Source of the DNA: Paracoccaceae bacterium
GTDB taxonomy: Bacteria > Pseudomonadota > Alphaproteobacteria > Rhodobacterales > Rhodobacteraceae
Length of the DNA: 64,000 nt
Assembly: GCA_033344815.1 (NCBI GenBank)
Contig: JAWPMR010000001.1
Span: 3,644,136-3,708,135, forward strand
Reading direction: 5' to 3'
The first letter of the stretch is position 1. Each line of letters begins with the position of its first letter. This document shows, one piece after another, positions 27,973-37,016 of this stretch. Both the position numbers and the translations under genes were made by a program. The notes beneath the pieces are model-generated. The model worked only from the letters and a program-made list of their open reading frames with translations. It made no database searches and was not told where the DNA came from.

Positions 27973-29314
27973 TCACCTCCAGCTCAAATGCCGACATCGG
28001 ATCGCTCAGATGCAGCACATGGTTCAGGGCAAATTCATAGACCTGACCCTGATGCATTTCAGGGGGTGAAAACAGGAAGGCAAAGGTGGGTTGTTCCTCC
28101 TCCTGCGTCAGCGGGTGGTGCAACAGATAGGGGTTCAAAAGCTTGCCAATCTCGCTGGCCTGCGCCTCGGTAGGGGCGGTGATGATCCCGATCACGCCGA
28201 TCTCCAAAGGTGTCGCCTCGCGTGTCTCCAGCGTCCCAAAACTCGCGGATTGCCCGATCAGGCGCAATTCCAGCGTGAAGTCTTCCGCTGCAAGGTCCAT
28301 CCGATTTCGCACTTTTGCGCCGCATTTATCCACAATATCGTCGGCCCAGACCTGCGCGTTTGCCACATAATGGGGATCTCTTAACAAGGCCATTACCACG
28401 GTGCGACAGCCTACAGGCCGCGCGCCTTCCAGCTTCACGGTATAGCGGTCCGAGGGCACCCATTTGGACCCCTCCACGCGTACCGATGTGCCATCCACCG
28501 CCGCATACTCCGCCTGCGTCACATCCAGATAACCACCGGGTTCATACAGGATGAACGGGTCGGAATTCTCATACAGCATATGCGCAGACACTGTATGCGG
28601 GCTGGCATGTGCGCCATCGGCAAGTGGTGTGACGGTAAAGCCTGCATCGTCGAACTCGATCGAAATCACGCCCGATTGCGGGTTGGTCGCGCAGAGTGCG
28701 CCGCATTCGCCGATCTTGGCCCCGTGCCACGCAGCACCCGCGTGACAGTCGCGCATCAGGGGCAATGCCGCGATGATCGCCGTATCCGTGGTACGCCCCG
28801 CGATGATGACATCCGCGCCGGTGTCCAGCGCCGCTGCGATCTGTTCCGCCCCGGCGAGGGCCACGATGTTGGAACAGCTTCGGATGATGTCTGATGTGAC
28901 ATCGGGTGCATTGGCCAGCGGGGTGATATCACCGCCTTCAAAGGCCTGCGCGATCTGGTCGGGGTCCTGTGAGGAGCGCAGCACCGCGATTTTCAAGGGA
29001 CGGCCCTGTTCCGCAGCGATCTCGCGGGTGATGTCGAGCATCCAGTCCACAGCTGAATCCGCGCCACAGGTGCCAGCCGTGCCAATGACCAGCGGCACGC
29101 CCGCCTCAGCCCGCGCTGCCATCAGCCCAGCCCATTCCAATTTGGTTGAGGCACGGGCGTATTTCGACACACCGCGCCCCAGATAAGAGGGCCCGGAATC
29201 TGTAGAACCGCCATCAATTGCGATGATGTCAGGCTTTGCCGCGATCCCGCGCTGCAAAGCCTGCGCGTCATAGTTCAGCCCCAGGGCACCCGAAGGGATC
29301 AGGACGCGGACCAT
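27959..29314 (-). CDS. AtuA-like (DUF1446) protein
   Basis: 451 residues, ATG sharing one base with the tctA stop. The N-terminus MVRVLIPSGALGLNY and the motifs AIDGGSTDSGPSYLG and DVIIAGRTTDTAIIAALPL are typical of AtuA/DUF1446 proteins. AtuA was named from acyclic terpene utilisation in Pseudomonas, but most homologues sit in organic-acid operons as here. With the tripartite transporter it likely processes an imported branched or hydroxylated carboxylate. No membrane segment or signal peptide is seen. Confidence 0.82.
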   Translation of the reverse strand: MVRVLIPSGALGLNYDAQALQRGIAAKPDIIAIDGGSTDSGPSYLGRGVSKYARASTKLEWAGLMAARAEAGVPLVIGTAGTCGADSAVDWMLDITREIAAEQGRPLKIAVLRSSQDPDQIAQAFEGGDITPLANAPDVTSDIIRSCSNIVALAGAEQIAAALDTGADVIIAGRTTDTAIIAALPLMRDCHAGAAWHGAKIGECGALCATNPQSGVISIEFDDAGFTVTPLADGAHASPHTVSAHMLYENSDPFILYEPGGYLDVTQAEYAAVDGTSVRVEGSKWVPSDRYTVKLEGARPVGCRTVVMALLRDPHYVANAQVWADDIVDKCGAKVRNRMDLAAEDFTLELRLIGQSASFGTLETREATPLEIGVIGIITAPTEAQASEIGKLLNPYLLHHPLTQEEEQPTFAFLFSPPEMHQGQVYEFALNHVLHLSDPMSAFELEVIDLA

Positions 29315-30819
29315 CAGTCGGTTACCGCCTGCGGCTTTTTAAGGACTCCGCGCAGGAACATCGGGGCGACGAAACCCGCGATGGCCGCGATCCACAAGCC
29401 GATGGCGATGGGCGTGGAGAACAGAAAGGCAAAATCCCCATCCGACAGCACCATGGCACGGCGCAAAGCGTCCTCCATTTTGCCGCCCAAAAGGATGCCC
29501 AAAATGATTGGAACGGTTGGTATATCCAGCTTGCGCAGGATATACCCAAGCAAGCCAAAGCCGACCATCAGCAGCAGATCGAAGTAGCTGCCCGACAACG
29601 AATAGATCCCCACAAAGGAAATCATCGTCACACCCGGTAACAGCACCCAAGGCGGGACCATCAGGACCTTTACGAAAATCTTGACCATCGGCACGTTCAT
29701 CAAGAGCAATACCACATTGGCGATCAGCAGCGAGGCGATGAGGCCCCAGACAACTTCGGGCCGGTCGGTGAACAGGGTCGGCCCCGGCGTAATGTTCAGC
29801 GTCATCAACAGCGCCAATAGCACGGCGGTGGTTCCCGACCCCGGTACGCCCAGCGTCAGCATGGGCACGAGCGCCCCGCCCGCGGCTGAGTTATTGCCTG
29901 CTTCTGGGGCCGCGACACCTTTGGCCACACCGGTGCCAAATCCGCCTTTGGGACCGGCGATGGATTTTTCGGACATATAGGCGAGGAACGAGCCAAGTGA
30001 TGCCCCCGCACCGGGTAGAATTCCGGCAACAAAGCCCACCCCAGAGGCCCGCAGCATGGTCCATTTGGTGGCCGCGATGTCTCTCCAGGGGATGCGGACC
30101 TTGTCGAGCTTCACGCCCAGAGAAGAGCCTTTGCCGTGGCTTTCGATGAAAAAGAATATCTCGGCGATGGCAAACAGCCCGACGATTGCAACCAGGAAAT
30201 CAATGCCATCGTAAAGGTGCAGGTTGCCGCCCGTCAGACGCGGCAGGCCAGAGGAGGAATCAACCCCGATCATGGCGATCCCGAGACCGATGCAGGAGGC
30301 CAGTGCCGCCTTGGCCTGATTGTTCGAGGCCATGCCCCCCAGCGTGCAGAACGCCAGCAGATACAGCGCGAAATACTCAGCCGGGCCAAACAGATAGGCC
30401 ACGCGCGCCAGCATCGGTGCCAGCAACATCAAGCCGATGGTTGCGAGAAAGGCGCCGACAAAAGAGGCCACACCGGAGAGCACCAACGCATCACCTGCGC
30501 GCCCCTGTTTGGCCATGGGATAGCCATCCAGCGTGGTCATCAACGCGGGTTCGTCCCCGGGAATGTTCAGCAGGATGGACGAAATCCGCCCGCCATACAT
30601 CGCGCCGTAATAGACCGACGTCATCAGCACCAAGGCAGAGGTCGCATCAAGCCCCATGGTAAAGGTCAACGGGATCAGGATCGCCACGCCGTTTGAGGGG
30701 CCCAGACCCGGCAATGCGCCGATGATCGTGCCCAGAAAGCACCCGGCAACCGCCAGCATCAGCGTGAACGGCGACAGGGCGACGCTGAATCCCAGCGCCA
30801 GATTTGCCATCATGTCCAT
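29314..30819 (-). CDS. tctA: Tripartite tricarboxylate transporter, large permease TctA
   Basis: 501-residue membrane protein with about 11-12 hydrophobic segments. Family motifs are present: IGALPGLGPSNGVAILIPLTF near 33-53, YYGAMYGGRISSILLNIPGD, and the second half GAGASLGSFLAYMSEK and LVPMLTLGVPGSGTTAVL. It is the main channel of a secondary TTT-family importer that works with TctB and the binding protein TctC. The gap to tctB is 1 bp and it overlaps the atuA-like start. Confidence 0.93.
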   Translation of the reverse strand: MDMMANLALGFSVALSPFTLMLAVAGCFLGTIIGALPGLGPSNGVAILIPLTFTMGLDATSALVLMTSVYYGAMYGGRISSILLNIPGDEPALMTTLDGYPMAKQGRAGDALVLSGVASFVGAFLATIGLMLLAPMLARVAYLFGPAEYFALYLLAFCTLGGMASNNQAKAALASCIGLGIAMIGVDSSSGLPRLTGGNLHLYDGIDFLVAIVGLFAIAEIFFFIESHGKGSSLGVKLDKVRIPWRDIAATKWTMLRASGVGFVAGILPGAGASLGSFLAYMSEKSIAGPKGGFGTGVAKGVAAPEAGNNSAAGGALVPMLTLGVPGSGTTAVLLALLMTLNITPGPTLFTDRPEVVWGLIASLLIANVVLLLMNVPMVKIFVKVLMVPPWVLLPGVTMISFVGIYSLSGSYFDLLLMVGFGLLGYILRKLDIPTVPIILGILLGGKMEDALRRAMVLSDGDFAFLFSTPIAIGLWIAAIAGFVAPMFLRGVLKKPQAVTD

Positions 30820-30820
30820 G

Positions 30821-31258
30821 TCAGAACCATCCCTTTGGGAAGGCCACTAGACCCAAACCCAGTGCAAATTTGAAAAGTATGAACAGCCCGACAGACAGAC
30901 CGATGCCCGAGGCAATGGCCGGCAGGGGGCGCGGCGAAATCTGATAACTCAGAATGCCGGCTGCAAAAATGGTCGGGATCACAAACCCTAACGGTTTTAG
31001 TGCATAAGCATAACAGATCAACACGATCACGGCGATGGCCAAACCTCCCCAGGTGCGGGCTGCAGGCCAATCGGGATCAGGATCCGGCTTGAAAATCATC
31101 ACCAGCGCGCAGATTGCGGCCACCGCACCGATCAGCATCGGAAATGCCTTGGGGCCGACGGGGTCGCTTAGAAAACTGGTCTGGATCTGCGTGGCGCTCG
31201 CGATATACGCGAGCGCCACAAAGAGCGTGACCAGACCGAAAATCCGGTCACTTGCCAT
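30821..31258 (-). CDS. tctB: Tripartite tricarboxylate transporter, small subunit TctB
   Basis: 145 residues with four hydrophobic helices (near 7-22, 38-54, 70-90 and 120-140), the usual layout of the small TTT membrane subunit. The start ATG overlaps the tctC stop by one base (TAATG). Identification rests on size, topology and its place between tctC and tctA. Confidence 0.88.
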   Translation of the reverse strand: MASDRIFGLVTLFVALAYIASATQIQTSFLSDPVGPKAFPMLIGAVAAICALVMIFKPDPDPDWPAARTWGGLAIAVIVLICYAYALKPLGFVIPTIFAAGILSYQISPRPLPAIASGIGLSVGLFILFKFALGLGLVAFPKGWF

Positions 31259-32226
31259 TACTGGATGACTCCCAGCTCTTTGGACATGGTGTTGATTTCG
31301 CCCACAAGGCCATCAACATAGGCTTGGAAATCGCCACCAACCTTGGTGAAGGGTGCCAGACCATTAGCGACCATGGCTTCTTTCCACTCGTCGCTATCCG
31401 CAACTTGTTGCAGTTTTCCAGCCCATTCATCGAATTTGGCGTCCGAGATGTCTTTGGGAACGTAAAGACCGCGCCAGTTCACCGCGACCACGTCGAGGCC
31501 CTGTTCCTTGGCTGTCGGGATGTCGTCAAAGCCCGGCACACGCTCGTCGGTCAGAACCGCAATCACGCGGATTTCGCCCGCTTTGAGAAACCCAACCACT
31601 TCGGACATGTCGCCCGTCATCGCTTGGGTGAACCCGCCGACGGTCTGGGTGATCGCATCCGCGCCGCCATCAACGCCGATGTATTTCACTTTCTTGATGT
31701 CGGTGAAGCCCGCGCGTTGCAGGATCATCAGCGGTTTGATGTGATCAAAACCACCCACGGCAGACCCACCCGCAAACGCAACGGAACCGGGGTCGGCTTT
31801 GATTGCGTCGACCAGATCATTCAGCGACTGAAACGGGCTGTCGGCAGCCACGGCAATCACACCGGGATCGGCCCCAATCGCGCCAACGAAACGGACCTGA
31901 TCCGCCGTCATGCCCGCATAGGCGTTTTGCGCCAGACGGGTGGAGGTGGCTGTGGAGGCCGCAACGATCAGATCCTCGTCCGAACCGCGCTCCGCGACCA
32001 CGTGGTTATAGGCAAGACCACCGCCCGCTCCGGCCATGTTGGTGACCTGAACCGGTTTGTCCACCGCGCCAATGTCATACATGATCTTGCCGATCTGGCG
32101 GCAGGTGAAATCCCAGCCCCCGCCGGGGTTGGCCGGTGCGATACATTCGGCAGCGTATGCGCCCCCTGTGACGCCCACAGAAAGCACGGCACCCGAAATG
32201 AGCGCCTTGAAAAAGCGTTTTGTCAT
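31258..32226 (-). CDS. tctC: Tripartite tricarboxylate transporter, periplasmic binding protein TctC
   Basis: 322 residues, signal peptide 1-25 (MTKRFFKALISGAVLSVGVT, then AYAAE). The mature protein begins with the conserved APANPGGGWDFTCRQIG ligand loop and has AGGSAVGGFDHIKPL later, both typical of TctC/Bug extracytoplasmic receptors for carboxylates. GGGAGGAACC precedes ATG 32226, which excludes a longer frame upstream. It is the first gene of the five-gene operon tctC-tctB-tctA-atuA-DUF4387. The ligand cannot be read from sequence. Confidence 0.92.
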   Translation of the reverse strand: MTKRFFKALISGAVLSVGVTGGAYAAECIAPANPGGGWDFTCRQIGKIMYDIGAVDKPVQVTNMAGAGGGLAYNHVVAERGSDEDLIVAASTATSTRLAQNAYAGMTADQVRFVGAIGADPGVIAVAADSPFQSLNDLVDAIKADPGSVAFAGGSAVGGFDHIKPLMILQRAGFTDIKKVKYIGVDGGADAITQTVGGFTQAMTGDMSEVVGFLKAGEIRVIAVLTDERVPGFDDIPTAKEQGLDVVAVNWRGLYVPKDISDAKFDEWAGKLQQVADSDEWKEAMVANGLAPFTKVGGDFQAYVDGLVGEINTMSKELGVIQ

Positions 32227-32290
32227 TGGTTCCTCCCATTTGACACACGGGTCTCCACCCGTTTCATGTGATGACCAGACTTTAGGAACC

Positions 32291-32306
32291 TGACACCGAA
32301 CTGTCA
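32291..32306. promoter_or_regulatory. Inverted repeat upstream of the tct operon
   Basis: TGACA-N6-TGTCA, 65-80 bp upstream of the tctC ATG. A plausible operator for an unlinked regulator; no regulator gene is adjacent. The arms are short, so chance is possible. Confidence 0.3.
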
Positions 32307-32748
32307 CGCCACAAAATGGCCCACCTTTTTTCGGCACCAAAACGCGGCAAATCTCGGGGGAGCGTATATGTGTGGCAACGCCTTACTTACCGGTAGATCC
32401 GGGTGCCCCGTACTGGGTTATTATGTGCCGGGCAGCTACGCGAGGACACGTCTTGCGGATACGCCGGGCATTGTGGTGGTTGAGATGGGCAATTTTGTCT
32501 CGATGTGCTGCGCACAGCATTGATCCCCGGGGACCGCACAAAACCCCGGCGAGGCCGGAGTAGAGATTGGCTTGCTGGCGGGTCTGAACGCGCAAACCGG
32601 CCTGTCGTCCGTGGCGGGCGCCGTATCCCAGAACGAAGCCGTGATCTGCCCGATGCGTCTTACCCCGGGCTTGCTGATAGTCCTGGGTCAAATCTGCCAG
32701 GATGCGTTCCTGCGCAATTGGATCACCTCGATGGCGCAGGACCAAACG
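32307..32748. other. Gap between tctC promoter region and DUF6434 gene
   Basis: No gene supported. A minus-strand frame (32383-32745) starts directly after the DUF6434 stop but has a Cys/His/Arg-rich, unfamiliar composition. It may be read-through into eroded sequence. Confidence 0.4.
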
Positions 32749-32955
32749 CTACCCCCGGCGCCGCTGCCACTCGGCCACCACATCGCCCATCGTCTTGTCG
32801 CTGCCATCCTTGATCCAGGCCATGAAGGCGCGGTCAAACTTGAAGTCAGGCCCGCATTGCGCGGTCATGAAGCGCCGCACATTCTGCGTGTTTCTGTACC
32901 CTTTGGTCACCGGTGTCTCCGGGCCAATCGCGTCAGAATGCCAATCGAAAACCAT
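32749..32955 (-). CDS. Small DUF6434-type protein
   Basis: 68 residues. The start MVFDWHSDAIGPETPV and the motifs YRNTQNVRRFMTAQCG and FKFDRAFMAWIKDG followed by KTMGDVVAEW match the DUF6434 pattern as I know it, a small domain found alone or beside SAP-like domains. AAGGGG lies upstream of the ATG. Function unknown, possibly nucleic-acid associated. Its composition is clearly protein-like, unlike the frames around it. It stands alone at the edge of the degenerate 33.5-37 kb stretch. Confidence 0.72.
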   Translation of the reverse strand: MVFDWHSDAIGPETPVTKGYRNTQNVRRFMTAQCGPDFKFDRAFMAWIKDGSDKTMGDVVAEWQRRRG

Positions 32956-33177
32956 GCCATGCCCCTTGTCTGCTTATGCTTTGACATTACAGGCATCTGT
33001 GTCGGCGCGCCAAACGATTGCCGCTCTGGTCCGCAAAAAATTGCCAAAAACCCGACGCCTGCCGGCGTGTTCTGATTGACCCGTGCGGCCAATCGGTGCT
33101 GCGGACAGATTGGAAAAAAAATTTGACTGGCTCTGACATGTATTTATTCTCCGGGCAGGTGTGAGGGAGAAAGTATC

Positions 33178-33519
33178 GTGTTTCGAAGCTTTATTTTGGT
33201 ATGTCTGATGGTGGGGTCGCCCCTTTACGCCGATCCGAACAACAAAATCCCGACGCACAGGTCGATCAAGCTCGATATCGGCCAATCGGTTATCGTGAAC
33301 GGCTATCGCGGCGAATGCGGGAAACGTCCGACGAACGTGGATCCCAATCGGACGCGCGAAACCAAGCTGGGCACGCTGAGCAATGGCAAATGGGGCGTGA
33401 CCAAAAGTCGAACCTGTGGGGGATGGACACCCGCGGTTGAAGTCATCTTCACGGCAAAAAAGAAGGGCCGCGAAACTATCGAAGTCGCAGGCACGAAAAT
33501 CAAGGTTGCGGTGCGCTGA
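33178..33519 (+). CDS. Small exported basic protein, unknown
   Basis: 113 residues, GTG start with GAGGGAGAAAG upstream. Signal peptide 1-18 (MFRSFILVCLMVGSPLYA). The mature part is basic, with two Cys (GYRGECGKRP and SRTCGGWTP) that may form a disulfide, and ends in a beta-like tail (GTKIKVAVR). The repeated basic and Gly residues suggest a small periplasmic beta-sandwich. I do not recognise a family. The intact ribosome site and signal peptide support a real gene at the edge of the decayed region. Confidence 0.65.
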   Translation: MFRSFILVCLMVGSPLYADPNNKIPTHRSIKLDIGQSVIVNGYRGECGKRPTNVDPNRTRETKLGTLSNGKWGVTKSRTCGGWTPAVEVIFTAKKKGRETIEVAGTKIKVAVR

Positions 33520-33791
33520 ATTCCGGGTCAGTTCGGTCCGGATGCATTGCCGCTCCGGTACCACACCTCACACCGGCAGGGCGGCCAGTGAACCTCGAAA
33601 ACCAGCCTGTTCAAAGACCCAGGCCAGGCCCGATCACAATACCTGCGCGGGCCGTCCCGACGGTTGGCGCGCACAAGCCGCCATTTTGCCTCCGCCAGGT
33701 GGGTTTTGGCGCAGCGTCCATCCCCTATCAACGCCAGCTTCATATCGGGTGAAGCGCGCTGTCGGCTTGGCTGCCTCTGGTTTGTTTTTGA

Positions 33792-34034
33792 TCACTGGCC
33801 CCGCGCAAGGGCGCGCATTTTTTCAGGACCAGCGTTGGCTAAATTGGGTTTTCTGTCGAGATCGGCGGGCATGATCGCAGGTCTGGAGTTTTGGGCATGG
33901 TGAACGGTTTTTGTGACGCCGCGTGTTTCATTTCTGCCCGCGGGGTCACGCACCGGATCCGTGACGATCTGCGATCCATCAATTTCCCGAACGATTGTGG
34001 CCGTTCCGAAAAAGCATGTATGATAAACGCCCAT
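33792..34034 (-). pseudogene. Fragment of an MBL-fold hydrolase (N-terminus only)
   Basis: The minus-strand frame reads CFFGTATIVREIDGSQIVTD then PVRDPAGRN and PAIMPADLD. This matches the opening strands of metallo-beta-lactamase-fold hydrolases (GTAT...EIDG...TDP.FDPAG). The family's HxHxDH metal motif, expected about 20-30 residues later, is missing and the frame ends. It therefore looks like a truncated remnant. Confidence 0.4.
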
Positions 34035-34436
34035 TCTTGATGGCCATACACGCTGTTAAGGCGGCTGCTTTCAGGATGACCAAAACGACAATTCTCTCTC
34101 ACTGCCGATCAAATGGATACATTGGAACCGTCGCAGCTTCGGTTGGTGACAGCGGATTCTGAAGCTGCACTTGCCTTGTCCCTCACCGGAAACGGATCTG
34201 TTTTTGTTGCCAAGACGACCCGGCTGGACAGGATCCCGCAAACACAACGCGCCTTGCCGAAATACAATCGGCGTCTGGCAGCAACGGGCCATTCATTACC
34301 GCGTCGGATGTGTCAATGACACTGACAGCGCTCTTGGAGACGATCACTATCCGCGATCTGGCCATTGTTTTCGGGATCAGACACTATGCAAAGGCTGATC
34401 TGCGCGGTTGTCTAACGCAAAGCGCCCATCATCTAC

Positions 34437-34748
34437 ATGCCTGCGGCCACAAAGATCATCGGTCTTTGCACTGGCGTTCTGATACGCATGGCGGCTTTCG
34501 GGCAAACCGTGACAACGCCGTGCTGGCCTGCAAGGGACGCGCAAAGCGGCGATCCCGACACGCATATTGCAACCGATCCGATGGTGATCCGAGAGGGGTG
34601 CATCACAACGGCAGGCGCAGCGTATTTTGATGTGGTCCTTTCAGACCATCAGTTGGGGACGGGCGCGCAAATCTCACTGCTTTGTCTGAAATCAGGACAG
34701 AATGCAGCAACAGGCGTGCGCCATACCCATGCCCGCGGCCTTTCTTGA
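34437..34748 (+). pseudogene. Fragment of a GlxA-type (DJ-1/PfpI + AraC) regulator
   Basis: The frame reads IIGLCTGVLIRMAAFG then VTTPCWPARDA, PMVIREGCITTAGAAYFDVVL and SDHQLG. This follows the second half of GlxA-family ligand domains (CTGAF..A.AGLLDG..TTHW, then REGR..TSAG..A.ID..L). The N-terminal half and the AraC DNA-binding domain are not found in any nearby frame. Probably a relic. Confidence 0.4.
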
Positions 34749-35104
34749 CCTCAACTGCTCAAGGTTGATCGAAGGTTTCTCAACTGGCAAACAGGTCCGG
34801 ATCGCCAACAGCCACCCCGGACATGCCCCTGCAGACCCGTCAGAGACATTGTCAGCGGGATGTTTAGAAATCCCATGGGTATTCAAAAAGCAACACGGTT
34901 GCGCGGCGCAAGATACACACCGGAGTTCACTCACTATGTCATGGACCACATCCCAGAGATCGCGCGGTATGAGGATAGAAACCCATGCCGGTGGACGCAA
35001 CGCGCCCGGTGCAGCATGACGCCGGCGGCCCGTCGCCGGATGCGCAGGACCTATATGTGACAAGGCTGCGGGGATGCGGTTCCAGTGATCGTCGCGCGCC
35101 AAGG

Positions 35105-35540
35105 GCATCAATGCCGCTGATTTGCTTGCACTTGCAATCAGGGGTGCCGTCGCGCCGGAACCTGCGGCGCGCGCAATCATCAGGTCCCCGATGAGTGTCG
35201 CGAGACGGGGCCAGGCCTTTTCATTTTTCCTCAGAAGCGGGCCCGCCAGAAAGGCCATGGCAGATCCGTTTTCAGTGCCCATGCGGTGCTTTGCCTCAAA
35301 GCAACAGTCCGCATATGCGACGGTGCAACGCGCTCCGCGTGGATTATTGGAAGGCAGGGTTGGCCTTGAAAACCTCTTCAAGGCCCACCCGCAATGCGGA
35401 ATGAAATGCGCCGCCCCTGGACTTTACAGGCGCGTAAAAAGTTCCGGATGTTACACCCGTTTCCTTGGCAATAGAGTCGACACCGACCCACGCATGCCCA
35501 GCCCTTCGAAAGCGCTTGTCCGCAGACCGCATCGGCGCGA
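35105..35540 (-). pseudogene. Frameshifted TetR-family regulator
   Basis: The N-terminal helix-turn-helix is readable at about 35346-35540 (AWVGVDSIAKETGVTSGTFY then AFHSALRVGLEEVF), followed by a stop at 35344. A different minus-strand frame then gives a typical TetR C-terminal helix at about 35108-35225 (EKAWPRLATLIGDLMIARA). The halves are joined only by a frameshift, and the beginning lacks a good start. Inactive as a single protein. Confidence 0.5.
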
Positions 35541-36342
35541 AATTTTCGGAAATTATGTTTAAAAACAATATATTGAAATTTGATACAACGATTACTGCAT
35601 TTTTGCATAGACGCCTGAAAGCCTTCAAATTGGCAATATTTTGGTCGCTCAATTTTGGCCTTCTGGTCACAGTAAGGCGGTACGCCCCACAGCAAGCGCC
35701 CATGTCTCCACGGATGCGCCCAAACGCTTTCATCTACGCCAAGCTTCTCGCGTGGATGCCGTTTTCCGATATGCTCTGGCAGGAGTCGAGCACGGCAATT
35801 CCAGCAGAGCCGGGCTTTATCGATAACGCGTGGCTCTCCGGTATGAGCGCGCAGGCGGTCGGCGGGTGATGCAGCCTCCCAAGCGTTCCGGATGCGCTGC
35901 GCTGCTACGCCAGTTTCTTCCCGGTATTGGTGCGGGAATTTGGCTTGACGCAAACCACGCGCGCGTTCGACGCAGCAGCGAAGGCGAGCGCGGACGAGAC
36001 ACCAACAGATTGTCGCGGCACTGTGACACAAGCGCCCGGTGTTCTGGTAGATACCGACGTCTGGGCAGTCGTCCCTTTTGATCTGGCACGGTTACGCGAT
36101 TGAAATCCGGTGTTGCTGTGGCAGCGCGGCCTGCGGTCCAATGTCGGTTGAGCGGTCTCAGCACCAAAACGTCTGGAAGCCTTCGATGTGGTTGAAAACG
36201 CAAGGCAGTATACGCTCGATGATTTGCCTGAAACGGCGGCCTCCCTGCACGCTGCGTGTACGACACGCATCTTTGGCAGATGTGTGAGCACGGGCGGAAC
36301 TTTCTTGACTACCCTCGGCATAGGTTGATCGACGGCGAGACT

Positions 36343-36594
36343 ATGAAACAGACAGCATTTGCCGCAACGATCCCGGCTGTCATGCTTTGAAGTAATGCCG
36401 CCATACCCGCAGATTGCATTCAGATGGGAGGCGTCAGCGCGCCCGGCTTTTTTGAGGAGGGCAATGATACACCGCGGACCATCTCGGTGGTACTTACCGG
36501 GACCGCGCAGAATAATGCAGGCAAGATCACCGCGATCCACAGGACTGAAACGGGCATGTCGCATGACTTCGGCTGCAGATGGGGCCATGCCTGA
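36343..36594 (+). pseudogene. Secreted-protein gene interrupted by TGA
   Basis: From ATG 36343: MKQTAFAATIPAVML, then TGA at 36388-36390, then in the same frame SNAAIPADCIQMGGVSAPGF, GTAQNNAGKITAIHR and on to TGA at 36592. The first part is a signal peptide and the continuation looks like a mature exported protein with a cleavage-like AIPAD. A single nonsense mutation seems to have split it; the 3' end may also be lost. Confidence 0.4.
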
Positions 36595-37016
36595 TGCGCC
36601 CATCTCGTTTGACCCCGACGCGTGCGCGCAATATGCGAGGCGGCCTCGGCCGAGCGCAAGCGGTCAGATTGGCCCTTACAAAGGCTTTTGTAACCCGGTT
36701 GTCGTCCTGTCCGACCCGGGCACCACATCGCGCATCGCGCACTGTCCGGGCGTAGCGCGCAAAAGGTTGCAGGCGGTGCAATGCGCCTGAAATGCATAGC
36801 GAAAACCTGGGCAGCATTGCCGAAATCCAGCTGGTCAATTTGGTCTGCATTTTGTCAATCGGCTGCGCCGTGCGGGTGGACAAAGCTGATGCCTGTCGAA
36901 CCGTCAGCTTCGTTTTCAGGGCATCATTGACGCTCTGACACCGAAACTGTAAAAATGATGTGACCTCGAACAGTGCCGTTGATGGCAGCATTTCTTATGT
37001 AGAAGAGGCATTCCCG

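Larger units (their letters stand above)
33520..37016. other. Decayed region (gene graveyard)
   Basis: Nearly 3.5 kb with no intact conserved gene. Fragments that look homologous to an MBL-fold hydrolase, a GlxA-type domain and a TetR regulator, plus a stop-interrupted secreted protein, are listed separately. Another plus-strand frame from about 35919 to 36329 reads like real protein (TTRAFDAAAKASADETP, later YTDDLP-like text) but carries TGA codons at three points. An AT-rich patch lies at 35545-35650. Accumulated frameshifts and stops indicate old inactivation. Confidence 0.6.
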
